Below are positions 32,935 through 43,779 of a stretch of 64,000 nucleotides of DNA, one piece after another; position 1 is the first letter of the stretch; each line of letters begins with the position of its first letter. The position numbers and the translations under genes are program-made. The stretch comes from Annona cherimola (lineage: Eukaryota > Streptophyta > Magnoliopsida > Magnoliales > Annonaceae): assembly GCA_030490835.1 (NCBI GenBank), contig CM059971.1, positions 78,014,224-78,078,223 on the forward strand. The letters are read 5' to 3'. Below the pieces are notes generated by a model that was not told the origin of the DNA, made no database searches, and saw only the letters and a program-made list of their open reading frames with translations.

Positions 32935-34071
32935 TAGGGGTGTAACTCGGGTTCATGAAACTTGGATTTATCTCAACCTTAATCCGAATTCTATTTCTAA
33001 AACCTCAACCCTAGCCTTATTTGTAAACCTAAACTCTATTTTTGGAACTTGGGCTCGGGTTGAGCTTCGGGTTAAATTTTGGTTTGAGTTTCTTCTATCA
33101 ATTTATATTTGATATTGATCATATACTTATTCAATCACAAATCAATTGCTAAAAAAATTCTAACTTGACAATTTATTATAAAAAGGTAAGAAAATTTGAA
33201 AAACAGTTTAAGAGTAGAAAGAAGGAAATCTGATTTAGAAAACCACCTAAATATCATTTTCATAATATATAAATACACTTAGAAATTTTTGTGTCAATCT
33301 AAACAATCTAATCATATATTACATCAATAAACAGATTAAATCAAAATATTAACAAATGCATAGCAAATAAATTACACAAACATGATAGAGTAGCATAAAT
33401 CTGTGAATTAGGAAGCATTTGAGCATGAAAAAGGAATATTACCATGACATATGATACAGGAGAAAAACCCTCAAGCCTATTGCAACAGATGGAATCCGGC
33501 AACTGCGAGATGGAGTGTCTGGTAGTTGCGATGAAATGAGGCATTCACCAACTCTTATAAAGCTGAGAACACATGTTTGGCTATGCAGCAACTACAAGAT
33601 GGGTGGTGCAGGTGTGCAATATATGCTGCAACAAGGCGTCCGGAGAAGATGGTGCTCTCGGCGACTGCTACAACGACGACAACGAGCCGTGTCCAGAGAA
33701 GATGCAGCTACCGGCGACTGCTGCAACGATGACAGCAAGAGGCTGGAAGAAGATGATAGTAGCTACTGTGACAGTGATGACGACTACCGGAGAAGATGTA
33801 ACATCTGGTGATTGCGAGCCTGGGCGGTGCAAGCATGTGGTAACTGCTGCCGGCTGCAATGAGAGGATGGTCGATGGGAAATTAGGGCAGGGTCAATACA
33901 TGCATTTTTGTATGGGGAGATGAAATTGAGTTTGGGTTTGCGACTTAGGGTTCATATTAACCCGAAACTGGACCGATTTCAAATCGGTCTTGGGTTCAAC
34001 CCGTATAATGGGGCTCGGGCTAATCACCAATCCAGGTTCGTGCCGAACCTGGACCGAGTTGCAAAAAAATA
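32935..34071 (+). mobile_element. hAT-like element (TAGGGGTG family), 1.1 kb
   Basis: Starts TAGGGGTGTAACTCGGG and shares its first 300 bp with the inverted copy ending at 1465. The probable right end is a decayed GAGTTGCAAAAAAATA near 34071, preceded by GC-rich GGGTTCAACCCG-like sequence. The interior (33635-33835) holds a minisatellite. The left 8 bp are ATTAGGGG, but I found no matching right duplication, so the right limit is uncertain. It ends just upstream of EP1-like gene 2. Confidence 0.55.
33635..33835. repeat. Imperfect ~60-bp minisatellite inside the hAT-like element
   Basis: Three diverged units start CCGGAGAAGATG, CCAGAGAAGATG and CCGGAGAAGATG, each followed by a GGCGACTGC/GGTGATTGC phrase. 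This creates overlapping open frames on both strands that do not look like genes. Confidence 0.6.
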
Positions 34072-34141
34072 TGTGAAATCGGCCGAGGGTGGGTAGACCT
34101 CGGGAAAAAGGCTGTTTAAGCGGGAACACGGCAGCCTTTGG

Positions 34142-34153
34142 TTGACGAGTCAA
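34142..34153 (+). promoter_or_regulatory. Inverted W-box pair (TTGACnnGTCAA), gene 2 promoter
   Basis: The same 12-bp palindrome as in the gene 1 promoter, here 177 bp before the ATG, within a promoter block homologous from about 34105. Its retention in a promoter that has otherwise diverged by substitutions and indels suggests function. WRKY binding is inferred from the motif only. Confidence 0.55.
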
Positions 34154-34255
34154 AACAAGAGAAAACAAAAGCCAGCTGGTCGTCGAATCCTTCTCGATGC
34201 CGTGGGCCGCTGGCCGCATGGCATTGTACATCCCCTCTTCCCATCCATAGATGCC

Positions 34256-34264
34256 TTTAAATAT
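34256..34264 (+). promoter_or_regulatory. TATA box of EP1-like gene 2
   Basis: TTTAAATAT lies 66-74 bp before the start codon. Relative to gene 1, the leader contains a short extra ACACAACACCC-like stretch, accounting for the larger distance. Confidence 0.65.
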
Positions 34265-34329
34265 CCCTTCGAACCTCCTCACACTCACACAACACCCTCA
34301 TCATTCTCTCAACCGGAGATTGCTCGAAA

Positions 34330-35664
34330 ATGACTAACCTACACTCTGCTTCCCTTTTTTTTCTCTCCTTCTTCCTCTTCTCCGTTGTCGCTCAAGCCCA
34401 AGTTCCAGCAGCCCAGCAGTTCAAATGGGTGAACCAAGGCCCCTTGGCCGACTACTTCACCGAATTCGGCGCCACCTACCGCGAGCCTTCCATCGCCGGC
34501 TTCTCTAGGTTTCCCTTCCGTCTCTGCTTCTACAACACCACCGCAGATGCCCACGTCTTCGCCATCCGCATGGGAAGCCGGCGGGGAGAGAACATCAGGC
34601 GCTGGGTCTGGGACGCAAACCGCAACTCCCCCGTCCGTGACAATTCCACTCTCACCTTCGGCAGGGACGGCAACCTCGTCCTCGCCGACGCCGACGGCCG
34701 CGTTGTCTGGCAAACCAACACCGCCAACAAAGGCGTCACCGGCTTCCAGCTCCTCCCCACCGGCAATCTAGTCCTCCACGACAGCGCCGGGAGGTTCCTG
34801 TGGCAGAGCTTCGAACACCCCACCGACACTCTCCTTGTGGGCCAGTCCTTGCGTCTGGCTGGCGTCAGCAAGCTCGTCAGCCGCACATCCGATGAAAACG
34901 GATCCGATGGGCCTTACAGCGTAGCTATAAGCCCAAAAGGATTTCTCACGCACTTCAATTCTGCTGGTGTTGCCCTTCCTTATGGAGGCTGGCTGCGGGA
35001 TTATCAGATGGAGTCGGTCACGTTAGCAATCGAGCCCGACGTTGTGGAAAGCCAAACGGTGGCGTATTTCCTCAGCTTGCGCTTCCAGTCCAACGGTAGT
35101 AATTCCGAAACCTTTGAGCTTGTGAGGATCTATTACAACGCCACCTTCTCGTTCCTCCGCATAAGCTCAGACGGAAATCTGAGGACTTTCACCTACAACG
35201 ATAAGGTCGTCGAAGGTGCTTGGCTCCCAACCTTTTCATTCTTCGCTGGTGACTTCGACACCTTCCCTTTCTATGATTTCGGTTACGACAGGAGGTGCGG
35301 AGTTCCAGGCAAGTGCGGCTCATTTGGGCTGTGCCAAGAAGGAATGTGCGTGGCGTGTCCCCAGCCCCGAGGCCTGTTGGGGTGGAGCCAGAGCTGCGCA
35401 CCGCCGAAGCTGACCTTGTCTTGCAAAGCCGGCGCTGCTAAGTACTATAGGATCGATGGGGTGGAGCACTTCGTGAGCAGGAACGTGGAGGGTGAGGGGC
35501 CAATCAAGGAAGAAGAGTGCAGGGAGAAATGCAGCAGGGATTGCAAGTGTGTTGGGTTCTTCTATTGGAGGGAGACTTCCAGATGCTGGCTAGCGCCCGT
35601 GCTGGGAACACTCAGGAAGGTGGAAGAGTCTTCCCATGTTGGTTATGTCAAGGCCTCTCAGTAG
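34330..35664 (+). CDS. EP1-like secreted bulb-lectin/PAN-apple glycoprotein, gene 2
   Basis: 444 residues, no intron, same length as gene 1 and about 94% identical to it (27 differences by eye). The architecture is the same: signal peptide 1-24, B-lectin domain about 75-180, Cys-rich segment 323-356, PAN/apple domain 365-420, five N-glycosylation sequons, no membrane anchor. The differences cluster in the signal peptide, at 207-212 and near 362-368; residues 228-345 are identical. In the 300 coding bp I compared base by base (the equivalent of 4621-4920), all nine changes are synonymous, so both copies look constrained. It is oriented opposite to gene 1, 28.7 kb away. The duplicated block, including promoter and 3' flank, spans about 34105-35868. 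A role in the cell wall or in carbohydrate binding at the surface is inferred from the family. Confidence 0.94.
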   Translation: MTNLHSASLFFLSFFLFSVVAQAQVPAAQQFKWVNQGPLADYFTEFGATYREPSIAGFSRFPFRLCFYNTTADAHVFAIRMGSRRGENIRRWVWDANRNSPVRDNSTLTFGRDGNLVLADADGRVVWQTNTANKGVTGFQLLPTGNLVLHDSAGRFLWQSFEHPTDTLLVGQSLRLAGVSKLVSRTSDENGSDGPYSVAISPKGFLTHFNSAGVALPYGGWLRDYQMESVTLAIEPDVVESQTVAYFLSLRFQSNGSNSETFELVRIYYNATFSFLRISSDGNLRTFTYNDKVVEGAWLPTFSFFAGDFDTFPFYDFGYDRRCGVPGKCGSFGLCQEGMCVACPQPRGLLGWSQSCAPPKLTLSCKAGAAKYYRIDGVEHFVSRNVEGEGPIKEEECREKCSRDCKCVGFFYWRETSRCWLAPVLGTLRKVEESSHVGYVKASQ

Positions 35665-35767
35665 TTCTTTGCTTGCCTGTATTTTCTTCTACTGCTTTAT
35701 ATTTCACAACAAGTATTCTTGATTTGAAGCTAGTGTATTTCTATAAATCATTCGAACCATTTGGATA

Positions 35768-35773
35768 AATAAA
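35768..35773 (+). terminator. PolyA signal of EP1-like gene 2
   Basis: AATAAA within GGATAAATAAAAG, about 104 bp after the stop, matching the position and context of the gene 1 signal. Confidence 0.65.
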
Positions 35774-36052
35774 AGTAAGCGTTTCTTCTTCTTTTTTATG
35801 AGAAAGTAAGCATTTCTTAGTTAAGGATATTTTCGCTTCTTTAACTCTTTTTGATAATGTTAATTTATCATGAATGTCCATCGAAATACGTTACGGGTAT
35901 TTGTGTCTTCTGCAACATATCTTCAAAAGCACGTATCACCGTCGGGTGCATGGGCCACCGAATTGCAGAGATCTCTTAAACTAAGCTAGCTTTTGTCATG
36001 TTTCGAACTTCAAGCCCAAAAGACGGGCACACAGAACTGTTATTCAAGGGGT

Positions 36053-36292
36053 GTTTCAGAAATTATAAATTTTTTTAATTAAAATTTTTTATTTTCAACA
36101 ACGTTTTTATTTTTAATCAAACTTTTCACATCTTCATATACAATTATCTTACTTTTCAATCATTTTTATATAACTAACCTATTTATTTTAACTTTATTCT
36201 CTTTAATCCTCATTATTATCCCTATTATATCACATCATTTTCTACTAATTCAAAAAAAATTTATTACTTTCCAAATACACACTTAATTATCA
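36053..36292. mobile_element. Tourist/Harbinger-like MITE, copy 4 (inverted)
   Basis: Starts GGGGTGTTTCAG and ends TTCCAAATACACACTT, inverted ends resembling those of 6253-6537. Its reverse strand reads AAATGATGTGATATAATAGG and AAATAAATAGGTTAGTTATA, the family body. It lies about 200 bp beyond EP1-like gene 2. Confidence 0.6.
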
Positions 36293-36555
36293 AAAATTAC
36301 GATTCAGAGTCGAAACTAGATCAACAGTGGCTTTTTGTACCGCAAGATTATACAATTTTGACAACCCTTACTAGCAATTAAAGAATTTTCTTTCATATAA
36401 TGATGCTTTTATAGGAAAAAAAAATTTTCCTTTCTTACCGTGATACTTCGATTAATAAGGAAAATTTGTTTTTGTTTATAAGAATGTGTTGATAACTAAA
36501 ACCAAATTCTGTTTCCTAAATACAAAAAACATCAACTATATCTTCAGTGGTTGCT

Positions 36556-37046
36556 ATCAGTGTTTTAAAATTAAGTCACCGGTCAATTATAAGATACCAG
36601 TTACTAAGTCACCGGTCAATTATAAGATACTAGCTTTATAATTTATTGTAATTTTATTTAAAATATTGAGTAATTATATATTCCCTTATCTTGTAAGCAT
36701 AAAATAAAATCTACGCAATAAAAACATAAATAAAAATTATTTTGTAAGTAGAATGTTCAATTTCAATAATTAATATGTTTTTACCAATAACGTAATTACT
36801 TGCCAAATTCCAATGACGTTGCTCGCACAGTTGCACCTGTATTCGTTGAAGGGAGAGAAAAAAGTGGTCAGTGCCATAGTTTCCATTTTTATGTCGCGCT
36901 CAATTCCTTTCCCTTTTTCCCATCCAAAAAAGAAATTTTCCTTACCATGTAGCAGACCGGACCACGGTTCAACCATTCTATACGGTTGATCCAGTTGGTT
37001 GGCAGGACCGTTCTAATCGTCCGGTTGAGACCGATTTCAAACATAG
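36556..37046. mobile_element. Possible longer relative of the CCGGTT hAT MITE
   Basis: Starts TATCAGTGTTTTAAAATTAA and ends GACCGATTTCAAACATAG. The ends and the CCGGTT-like words near both sides (CACCGGTCAA; ACCGTTCTAATCGTCCGGTT) recall the 186-bp element at 25692. A direct duplication of about 33 bp (TAAGTCACCGGTCAATTATA twice) lies at its left side. No exact 8-bp target duplication was found. Confidence 0.4.
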
Positions 37047-37394
37047 GGTATATGATATATGCCATAATAAACTATGGGCAACCAAGTTCTTCTTTAGCAA
37101 TAAAATTTTAATTTTTTACAAAGAAAATTTTAATTACTAAAAATCAAAAATTTTGTAGTGTTGAAAAGTGCCTGTACAATCAGAGCTTGTTAACAAAGAA
37201 ATAAAATAAAAAATAAAAGAGAGATGATATCAAAAAACCTCGCTTATCTTATGAAACGGGGAGGCTTTTACAACTCAATTCTACTTAATTTTTATAATCT
37301 AAAACCAACATAGAACCTTTTTTATTATTTTATTTACAACAAAAAGCTATGTACATACTCTAAACTTAGATTTAGGGGTGCATATCAAACAATG
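37047..37394. other. Intergenic sequence, nothing firm
   Basis: AT-rich. TTAGGGGTGCATATC near 37371 resembles a hAT-type end but has no partner I can see. Confidence 0.35.
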
Positions 37395-39890
37395 GTTTTT
37401 TTTTTTTAATTCTCTGAAAGTATTATAGCAGCAAAGTTAAAAGCTTCCCCAATGATTGGACAGACACCCTACAAAACCAGTGGGAGAAATCCAACCCAAA
37501 ACTAGGGGTTTAACTTGGGTTGGTTCGGTTCGGGTAGTGTGGTCTACCCTACCTATAACCTATTTGTAAAATACCTACCCTACTCTATCTATTTTGTTGG
37601 TTTTAGTATACCCTACCCTACCCTACCTTATCAATTACCTATAGGGTCGGTTCCGGTTTCGGTTCCTTTAATACTCAAATATAATATTTTTTTAAAAATT
37701 TCTATGTTATTTTAAATAATGTAAAATAATACTCATTTATGTTTTAAAATCATAAGTATATATATTATTGTTTATATTATTATATAAAAATATGAAGTAC
37801 AGACCATCATGACCCAATCATTAAAACTATTAATATATTATAATCATAAGTCACAAGCGTATTTATAAGAGTTTTTCATAAGTCAATGGCGTATATATAA
37901 ATTCATTTAAATTTATACTTTACAAGGTACAAATTTCATTTAAATTTGAATTTGTTAAAATATATGTTCACATAAGATGTCAAGGACAAAGTATAATACA
38001 TACTATATAATATCTATTATATATATATAATTGTGCACCTAATTAATTACCCATATGAGTACCTATGCGGGTCGGATTTGGGTATCCAATGTATCTACCT
38101 TACCCGTACCCTATTTGAGGAGACGGATAATAATTTATATCTCATCCTTACCCATGGATAATATTTTCTACCCTACACTACCCAAATTAGGGTTGGGTCG
38201 ATGGATACCCTACCTAAGTTGTACCCCTACCTAAAACAAAATTAAAAAGTACGATTATCTATACACAGTGCTTCCCTGATACAACATCGACCTGGGTTCC
38301 TTCCTTCCCATTTGGTAACAAAGTCCATCTAGCTAAAGAGAGTGCACAACTATTTCTAGATCTAAATATATGGGAAAAGACAACTTGCTCAAATAAATCT
38401 CCTAAATTCCATATGTTCTTCACAATATCTCCGACTTTAGACATGACGTTTTCGTCATTGAGCAACCAATTTATAATTGTCAACAAGTCTGATTCCAGCT
38501 CTATCTTTCTATACCCTTGTTCATGCACCCAGATTAGACCCAAACTAATAGCCATAGCTTAAACCCAAATTAGTTTTTGTAGGCCATTCTTCCTCCAACT
38601 CCTTGCAATAATGAACGCTCTGTCCTCACGTCGAGTTACAGCCCCAACACTAAATGCATTTAGCATTTCATTCAACTCTGCGTCCACATTTACCTTAACA
38701 AAATCGGATTTAGGTTTCTGCCACTTAGCCATATTATCTTCCAAGTTCAATCTTCCCTGCCAAACCACATTTGCAACATGATACATATGGATGTATCTAA
38801 CACACCAAGGAACCAATTCATTGAATGTGATATTCTTTTCTTCCTCTAGCACTTTGTTGTGGAAATACCACATTCTCTAGCATGTGGTAACAAATAACAG
38901 TAATAAGTAATCATCCTTCTCCTTCAATAGTCTTCCCATAATGTCATTCGCATCAACAAAATTATCTGGCCCCTTATTCCTAAACAAACTTGTGTTAAAT
39001 AAAGATCTAACCCTGCTATAATGCCAAAAAACGTGCAAAATTGTCTCTTCCTTTGGTTGATTGCAATGCAAATAGTGGTTTGCAACTTGGATCCCCCTTC
39101 CTACTAGATTTAATTGCATAGGTAAGAATTGGTTACAATTCTCTCACAAAAAATCTGAATCTTTTTTGGAAGTTTCCCTACCCAAATGGCTTTTAGGTTC
39201 TGCCTTGAACTTTCATTTACTCCTGAGAACTTCCTTTCCTCCTCCTTCATATTTTCTTCATGAATCATGTGATAAGAAGACTTCACTGTCAACTTCCCAC
39301 TCGGTTCCTAGTTCCAATAGATTTTATCTTCTTTTGCTCTATTATCCAGTGGTGTATGTCTAATTTCCTCCTAGCCAACATCACCAACTGCTTTCTAAAT
39401 TTCAAATTCTTTCCATTTCTTCTTATCATTATCAATGAAATGGTTTACCTTAACATCTTCATTAATGTCTGATGGGAGGGGGCCAAATTTTGGAAGTTTA
39501 AATTTAGTCCACTCATCTTTGAAGAATCTCACCTGATTCCCATTGTTAATCCCCCATATGCTTCCTTTTTTCAAAAAAAGAAGTGTCTACAGGATGCTTC
39601 TCCACAAGAAAGAAATACCTCTATGAATTTTGCAGTCCTAAATGTTTCCTGAAGGAAAGTATTTGCCTTTAAACCTTTTATGGCATAGCAAGTCCATTGA
39701 GGTAATCAGAAGCCATTCTTGGTTAGCAACGAGCTTTATTGAAGGTTGTCAACTCTCTAAAACCCAAGTCGTCAGCTACTTTTGGAAAACACATTTTTCT
39801 CCATGCTACCCAACTCACTTTCCTTTTTCCATTCCTTTCTCCCCACCAGCACATACTGATCATCATATTCAACTCTTTACACAACCTATC
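37395..39890 (-). mobile_element. LINE-A, 3' part (outer layer of the nested stack)
   Basis: The minus strand reads, from 39890: DRLCKELNMMISMCWWGERN, WVAWRKMCFPKVADDLGFREL (39723-39890), then zf-RVT-like coding (39292-38877, with HYLHCNQPKEETILHVFWH), then an RNase H-like domain (WQKPKSDFVKVNVDAELNEM near 38720; KIELESDLLTIINWLL near 38490), ending about 38260. A T12 run at 37395-37409 is probably the poly(A) tail on the minus strand, with the 3' UTR interrupted by the hAT-like MITE at 37503-38229. The reverse transcriptase half lies at 61549-62570, beyond about 22 kb of later insertions. Stops break the frames. Confidence 0.85.
37503..38229. mobile_element. 727-bp hAT-like MITE, complete, 8-bp target duplication
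   Basis: Left end TAGGGGTTTAACTTGGG, right end (reversed) TAGGGGTACAACTTAGG. Flanking 8-bp repeats CCCAAAAC (37495-37502) and CCTAAAAC (38230-38237) match at seven positions. The interior is full of CCTACCCTA/GGGTAGGG phrases near both ends and AT-rich in the middle. Its two different subterminal regions serve as a template for recognising the larger relative at 48771-61548. Confidence 0.9.
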
Positions 39891-41666
39891 TGTTGGCCCC
39901 GAGTTAATGGCAACACCCAAGAGGGGAGGGGTGAATTGGGTTCTTAAAAATTTCTTTGATAACTTAAAAACTCAACCCCTTGAAAGTTTAGTCCCCTTGA
40001 TAGAAGAAATGAAGTTGAAAGCAGTTATAATGTAGAGAGCAGAAATATAAATCAAACACACAAGATTTTTATAGTGGTTCGGGCAACCTCCCTACTCCAC
40101 TCTTCCAAGCTCATACTCCTTGTGACTTGGGTTCCACTATTGTATTCTTCAAATACAATTAGAGTCACTGCTCTCTTCTAGATTCCAGCTCTAGGGGGCT
40201 TCAACACAATACAGCACAAGTAGGTGATGAGTTCCACTCCAATCACACACTACTTTGCTTTCACTTGATCTTAGTTCCTCAAACTAAATCAAGTTCAATA
40301 CAACAAAATGAAATAACAAAAGAAGTCTACACTTTACAGATGTGTAGAAGCAATTTGGCGCAGAGAAGAACTTGTAACGTAGTCTTTGAAGATTCAGAAA
40401 TGTAGCTCTTGCAATTTGAAGTGAAGTTCTTCTTCTTTGAATGGCTTGATCTCTTTAGAGCTCTTAAATATGGGAGTTAAGCACACTTAATGAATCTCAG
40501 CTACTTCCCTCGTCCACCATGAATGCATTTTATAATTTTGGAGGGAATCCGAACGTTAGAAGGTAGGTGGCGCGCATTTAATGCGCCAACGTTCGAATAA
40601 ATTCCGACCGTTGCGACCCAAGTCGCAGGCGAAGTCGACTTCGGATGCGACTTCGCCCAAGTCGCAGATGGAGTCGACTTCGGGTGCGACTTCGCTTCTC
40701 CGTAGCGACTTCAAGTTCCAGGTCGAGTCGACTTGGGTATCGACTTGACCCAACTCGCAGGTGAAGTCGACTTCGGGTGCGACTTCACCTCTTCAGGTTC
40801 CAAGTCGGAGTCTTGAGTCGACTTTGGCTTCAGACTTCAACTCAAGTCGATCATGGAGTCGACTTGGGTTGCGACTTGACTTGGTCTTTGAAAAATATGC
40901 TTTGATCCTCATTGATTTGCTTCTATCTTGTTTGGCTTTCTTCTCTTAGTTGCTTTCATTCTAGAATGGCTCCTTATACTTGTAGATCTTGTGATTCTTG
41001 AAGAGTTTGACTTTGATTCTTCTTGGATTAGCTTGAACCTTGTGAATCTTTGAAAAACTTGAATCTTGCATGGTAGATTCATGCACCTTGCTCGCTTTAG
41101 ATTCATATTGATCTTCATGACTTGATTATTTCTTCATTTTGGAGCATGCTTGAATCTTTGCGTTGGACTTGTTAAACTTGATTTTGATAAAGAGCTTGTA
41201 TCCTTGATTTGGTCTTGAGAATACTCAAGTTGATTCTTGGAATGAGCTGAAAACTCCATCTTTGAGCTTTGATAACATCAAGTCGAACTTGGGGTCGACT
41301 TCGTCCGCGACTTCGCCCAAGTCGCAACTGGAGTCGACTTCGTTTGTGACTTCGGCATTCTTCTGTCCCAAATTCAACTCTGGACGATTTTTCCCATATG
41401 AAGTCGATGCTGGAGTCGACTTCGTCTGCGAGACTTGGCCTGCGACTTCACTTGCTCTTCTCCCATTTTCAACTCTGTACGGGTTTGGCTCTTTGAAGTC
41501 GATCTTGGAGTCGACTTGGGGAACGACTTGGCCTTCCATACTTTATGTTTTTCAAATGTATATCCCTTAAACATATCCACAAACTCTTTAGTAGCCAAGA
41601 CTTACTCAAATTGATTTGTTAATCATCAAAATATAGATTTAGCTTGTTTTCCACATATTTCCAACA
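39891..41666 (-). repeat. Copia-2 3' LTR (1,776 bp)
   Basis: Nearly identical to 46961-48763 and 27 bp shorter because one GTCGAC-containing repeat unit is missing near 41425. Its open frames (for example at 40556-40753 and 41225-41539) arise from the repeated AAGTCGACTT words and occur in both LTRs. I do not regard them as genes. Confidence 0.95.
40617..40880. repeat. GTCGAC-palindrome array in LTR, block 1
   Basis: Six GTCGAC sites, mostly within AGTCGACTT, occur at roughly 40-50-bp intervals and alternate with complementary AAGTCGCA and TGCGACTT words. Many short hairpins are therefore possible. The block is CpG-rich against an AT-rich LTR. A second block of four sites lies at 41285-41520, and both recur in the other LTR. 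Confidence 0.85.
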
Positions 41667-41682
41667 ATCTCTCCCTTTTTGA
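41667..41682 (-). other. Copia-2 polypurine tract
   Basis: The minus strand reads AAAAAGGGAGAGATTG, directly abutting the TGTTGG start of the 3' LTR. Confidence 0.8.
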
Positions 41683-41947
41683 TAATTGACAAAACCGATT
41701 TGAGTGGATACCTTTCAATTGCTTAAAAAAATAATATGCTCATTTTTGCATTTTGAAAATTTGAAAGTTTATCATACTTAAGCTCATGCAAGCATATCCT
41801 ACTCTTCTCCCCAAAACATATCCTACTCTTCTCCCCCTCAAATCCTACTCTTCTCCCCCTTTTTATCAATATATCAAAAAGTTAGAGGGTAAAGAAAGAG
41901 ATAGGTGGGTGTGCTTTCCCTAAACATGTGCTCCCCCAAAGTTTATG

Positions 41948-42600
41948 CTAAGTTAATTCAATCATTCCCATGTCATTTCTAATCTTATAAAATGCTTCTT
42001 TTGCTAGGGGCTTTGTAAATATGTCTGCAACTTGATCCTCTGTTCTTACATATACCAAACATATGTCATGATTTTCTACATGTTCTCTAATGAAATGGTG
42101 TCTAAGGTCTATATGTTTGGTCCTAGAATGCAATACTGGATTTTTAGTTAAACATATGGCACTAGTATTATCACATTTAATGGGTATATCTTTAAAATTC
42201 ATGTCATAGTCTCTAAGTTGTTGTTTCATCCAAAGTAATTGGGCACAACAGCTCCCGGCGGCAATGTATTCGGCTTCCGCCGTAGATAGAGCAACACTAG
42301 TTTGTTTTCTTGAAAACTATGAAACCAACATATTCCCAAGAAATTGACATGTTCCACTAGTGCTTTTTCTATCTACTTTGTAACCGGCAAAATCCGCATC
42401 CGAGTAGCCGATTAGATCAAAATTAGAGCCCTTTGGATACCAAAGTCCTATATTTGTAGTGTCAACTAGGTATCTAAAAATTCTTTTCACAGCTACCAAG
42501 TGTGATTCTTTTGGACATGATTGAAATCTAGAGCACATACACACACTAAACAATATATCAGGCCTAAAAGCAGTTAAATACAATAAAGAACCATCATGCT
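41948..42600 (-). pseudogene. Copia-2 RNase H domain (frameshifted, one stop)
   Basis: Continues the RT after a frameshift near 42580-42600: [20 protein letters not shown], then the RNase H Asp in GYSDADFAG, an in-frame stop at 42317, TAEAEYIAA with the Glu, CDNTSAICLTKNP with the next Asp, and the copia-typical KHIDLRHHFIREHVE ending DIFTKPLAKEAF. All catalytic acidic residues survive; only the frame is broken. Confidence 0.9.
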
Positions 42601-43677
42601 TCTATACAATTTTAAATCAACTATTTTTCCTTTTTCATCTTTGTCGATTTTGATTGTTGAGCTCATTGGCGTGTTTGCTCTTTTGCTATTTTCCATGTCA
42701 AACTTCTTCAGCATTTCTTTGATATACTTGGACTGGTTGATGAAGATTCCTTTATTTAATTGATTGATTTGCAGTCCAAGGAAGAAGTTTAGTTCTCCCA
42801 TCATGCTCATCTCAAATTCCTTTTGCATAAGCTCAGAAAATTCTTGACAAAGTATTTCATTAGTAGCACCGAAAATGATATCATCAACATAAATTTGAAT
42901 GATCAATATATCGTTTTCTTTATATTTGATAAACAAAGTGGTGTCTACCTTTCCTTTTTGAAAATCATGATCAATCAAAAATTTGCTTAGTCTATTATAC
43001 CAAGCCCTTGGAGCTTGTTTTAATCCGTATAATGCTTTGGTTAACTTGTATACAAATTTAGATTGATCTTTTTCCTCAAATCCAGGTGGTTGTTCTACGT
43101 ACACCTCTTCATTTATATATCCATTCAGAAATGCACTTTTAACATCCATTTGAAACAATTTAAAGTTCATGTGAGATGCAAAAGCTAATAAAATGCGAAT
43201 TGCTTCCAATCTAGCAACCGGGGCATAGGATTCCTCAAAATCTATTCCTTCTTCTTGTGAGTATCCATTTGCCACAAGTCTAGCTTTGTTTCTCACTACA
43301 TGTCCACTCTCATCTATTTTGTTCCTAAAGACCCACTTGGTGCCAATAACAGTACAATCGTTTGGTCTAGGAACAAGGTGCCAAACTTGGTTTCTTTCAA
43401 ATTGATTTCTTTCAAATTGATTTAGCTCTTCTTGCATTGCTATAATCCAGTTTTCATCATCAAGAGCTTGATCAATATTAGAAGGTTCAATTTTGGATAC
43501 AAAGGCATATTGTCCACAAACATTTTGTTTTGATCTTCTAGTTTTTATACCTTCATATACATTCCCTATAACTTGTTCAATTGGATGGGCATATTTGAAT
43601 TTCAAATCTGTTGGAGGTTTGTAGAAATTATTACCTTCACTTACCCTTTCCTCCATGGAGTCTTCTTGTTTTTCCAC
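42574..43677 (-). pseudogene. Copia-2 reverse transcriptase
   Basis: 367 readable codons. The region includes [40 protein letters not shown] and the active site [11 protein letters not shown] duplicated FERNQ motif appears in [15 protein letters not shown], a short tandem duplication. It is in frame with the integrase, separated by one stop at 43780-43782. It copies element RNA into DNA in cytoplasmic particles when functional. Coding ends by frameshift into RNase H. This is the best-preserved domain of the element. Confidence 0.93.
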
Positions 43678-43779
43678 ATGCAGTTTTTCAAGGTTGCTTG
43701 CTATATCATCTGCATCACTTAAATCATCTTTTCTTTTGAAGCATGGGTTAGTTTCATCAAAGACAACATGTATGGACTC

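Noticed and set aside
33515..33923. Overlapping Cys/Asp-rich frames on the plus strand
   Set aside because: They arise from a roughly 60-bp minisatellite inside a hAT-like element, with three frames equally open and no recognised domain.
40556..41598. Open frames in the Copia-2 LTRs on both strands
   Set aside because: They are repeated in both LTRs, are made of the GTCGAC-repeat words and have no domains.
41667..41947. env-like third ORF of Copia-2
   Set aside because: Only about 280 bp lie between RNase H and the LTR, with no coding. SIRE-type env-like frames would need far more.
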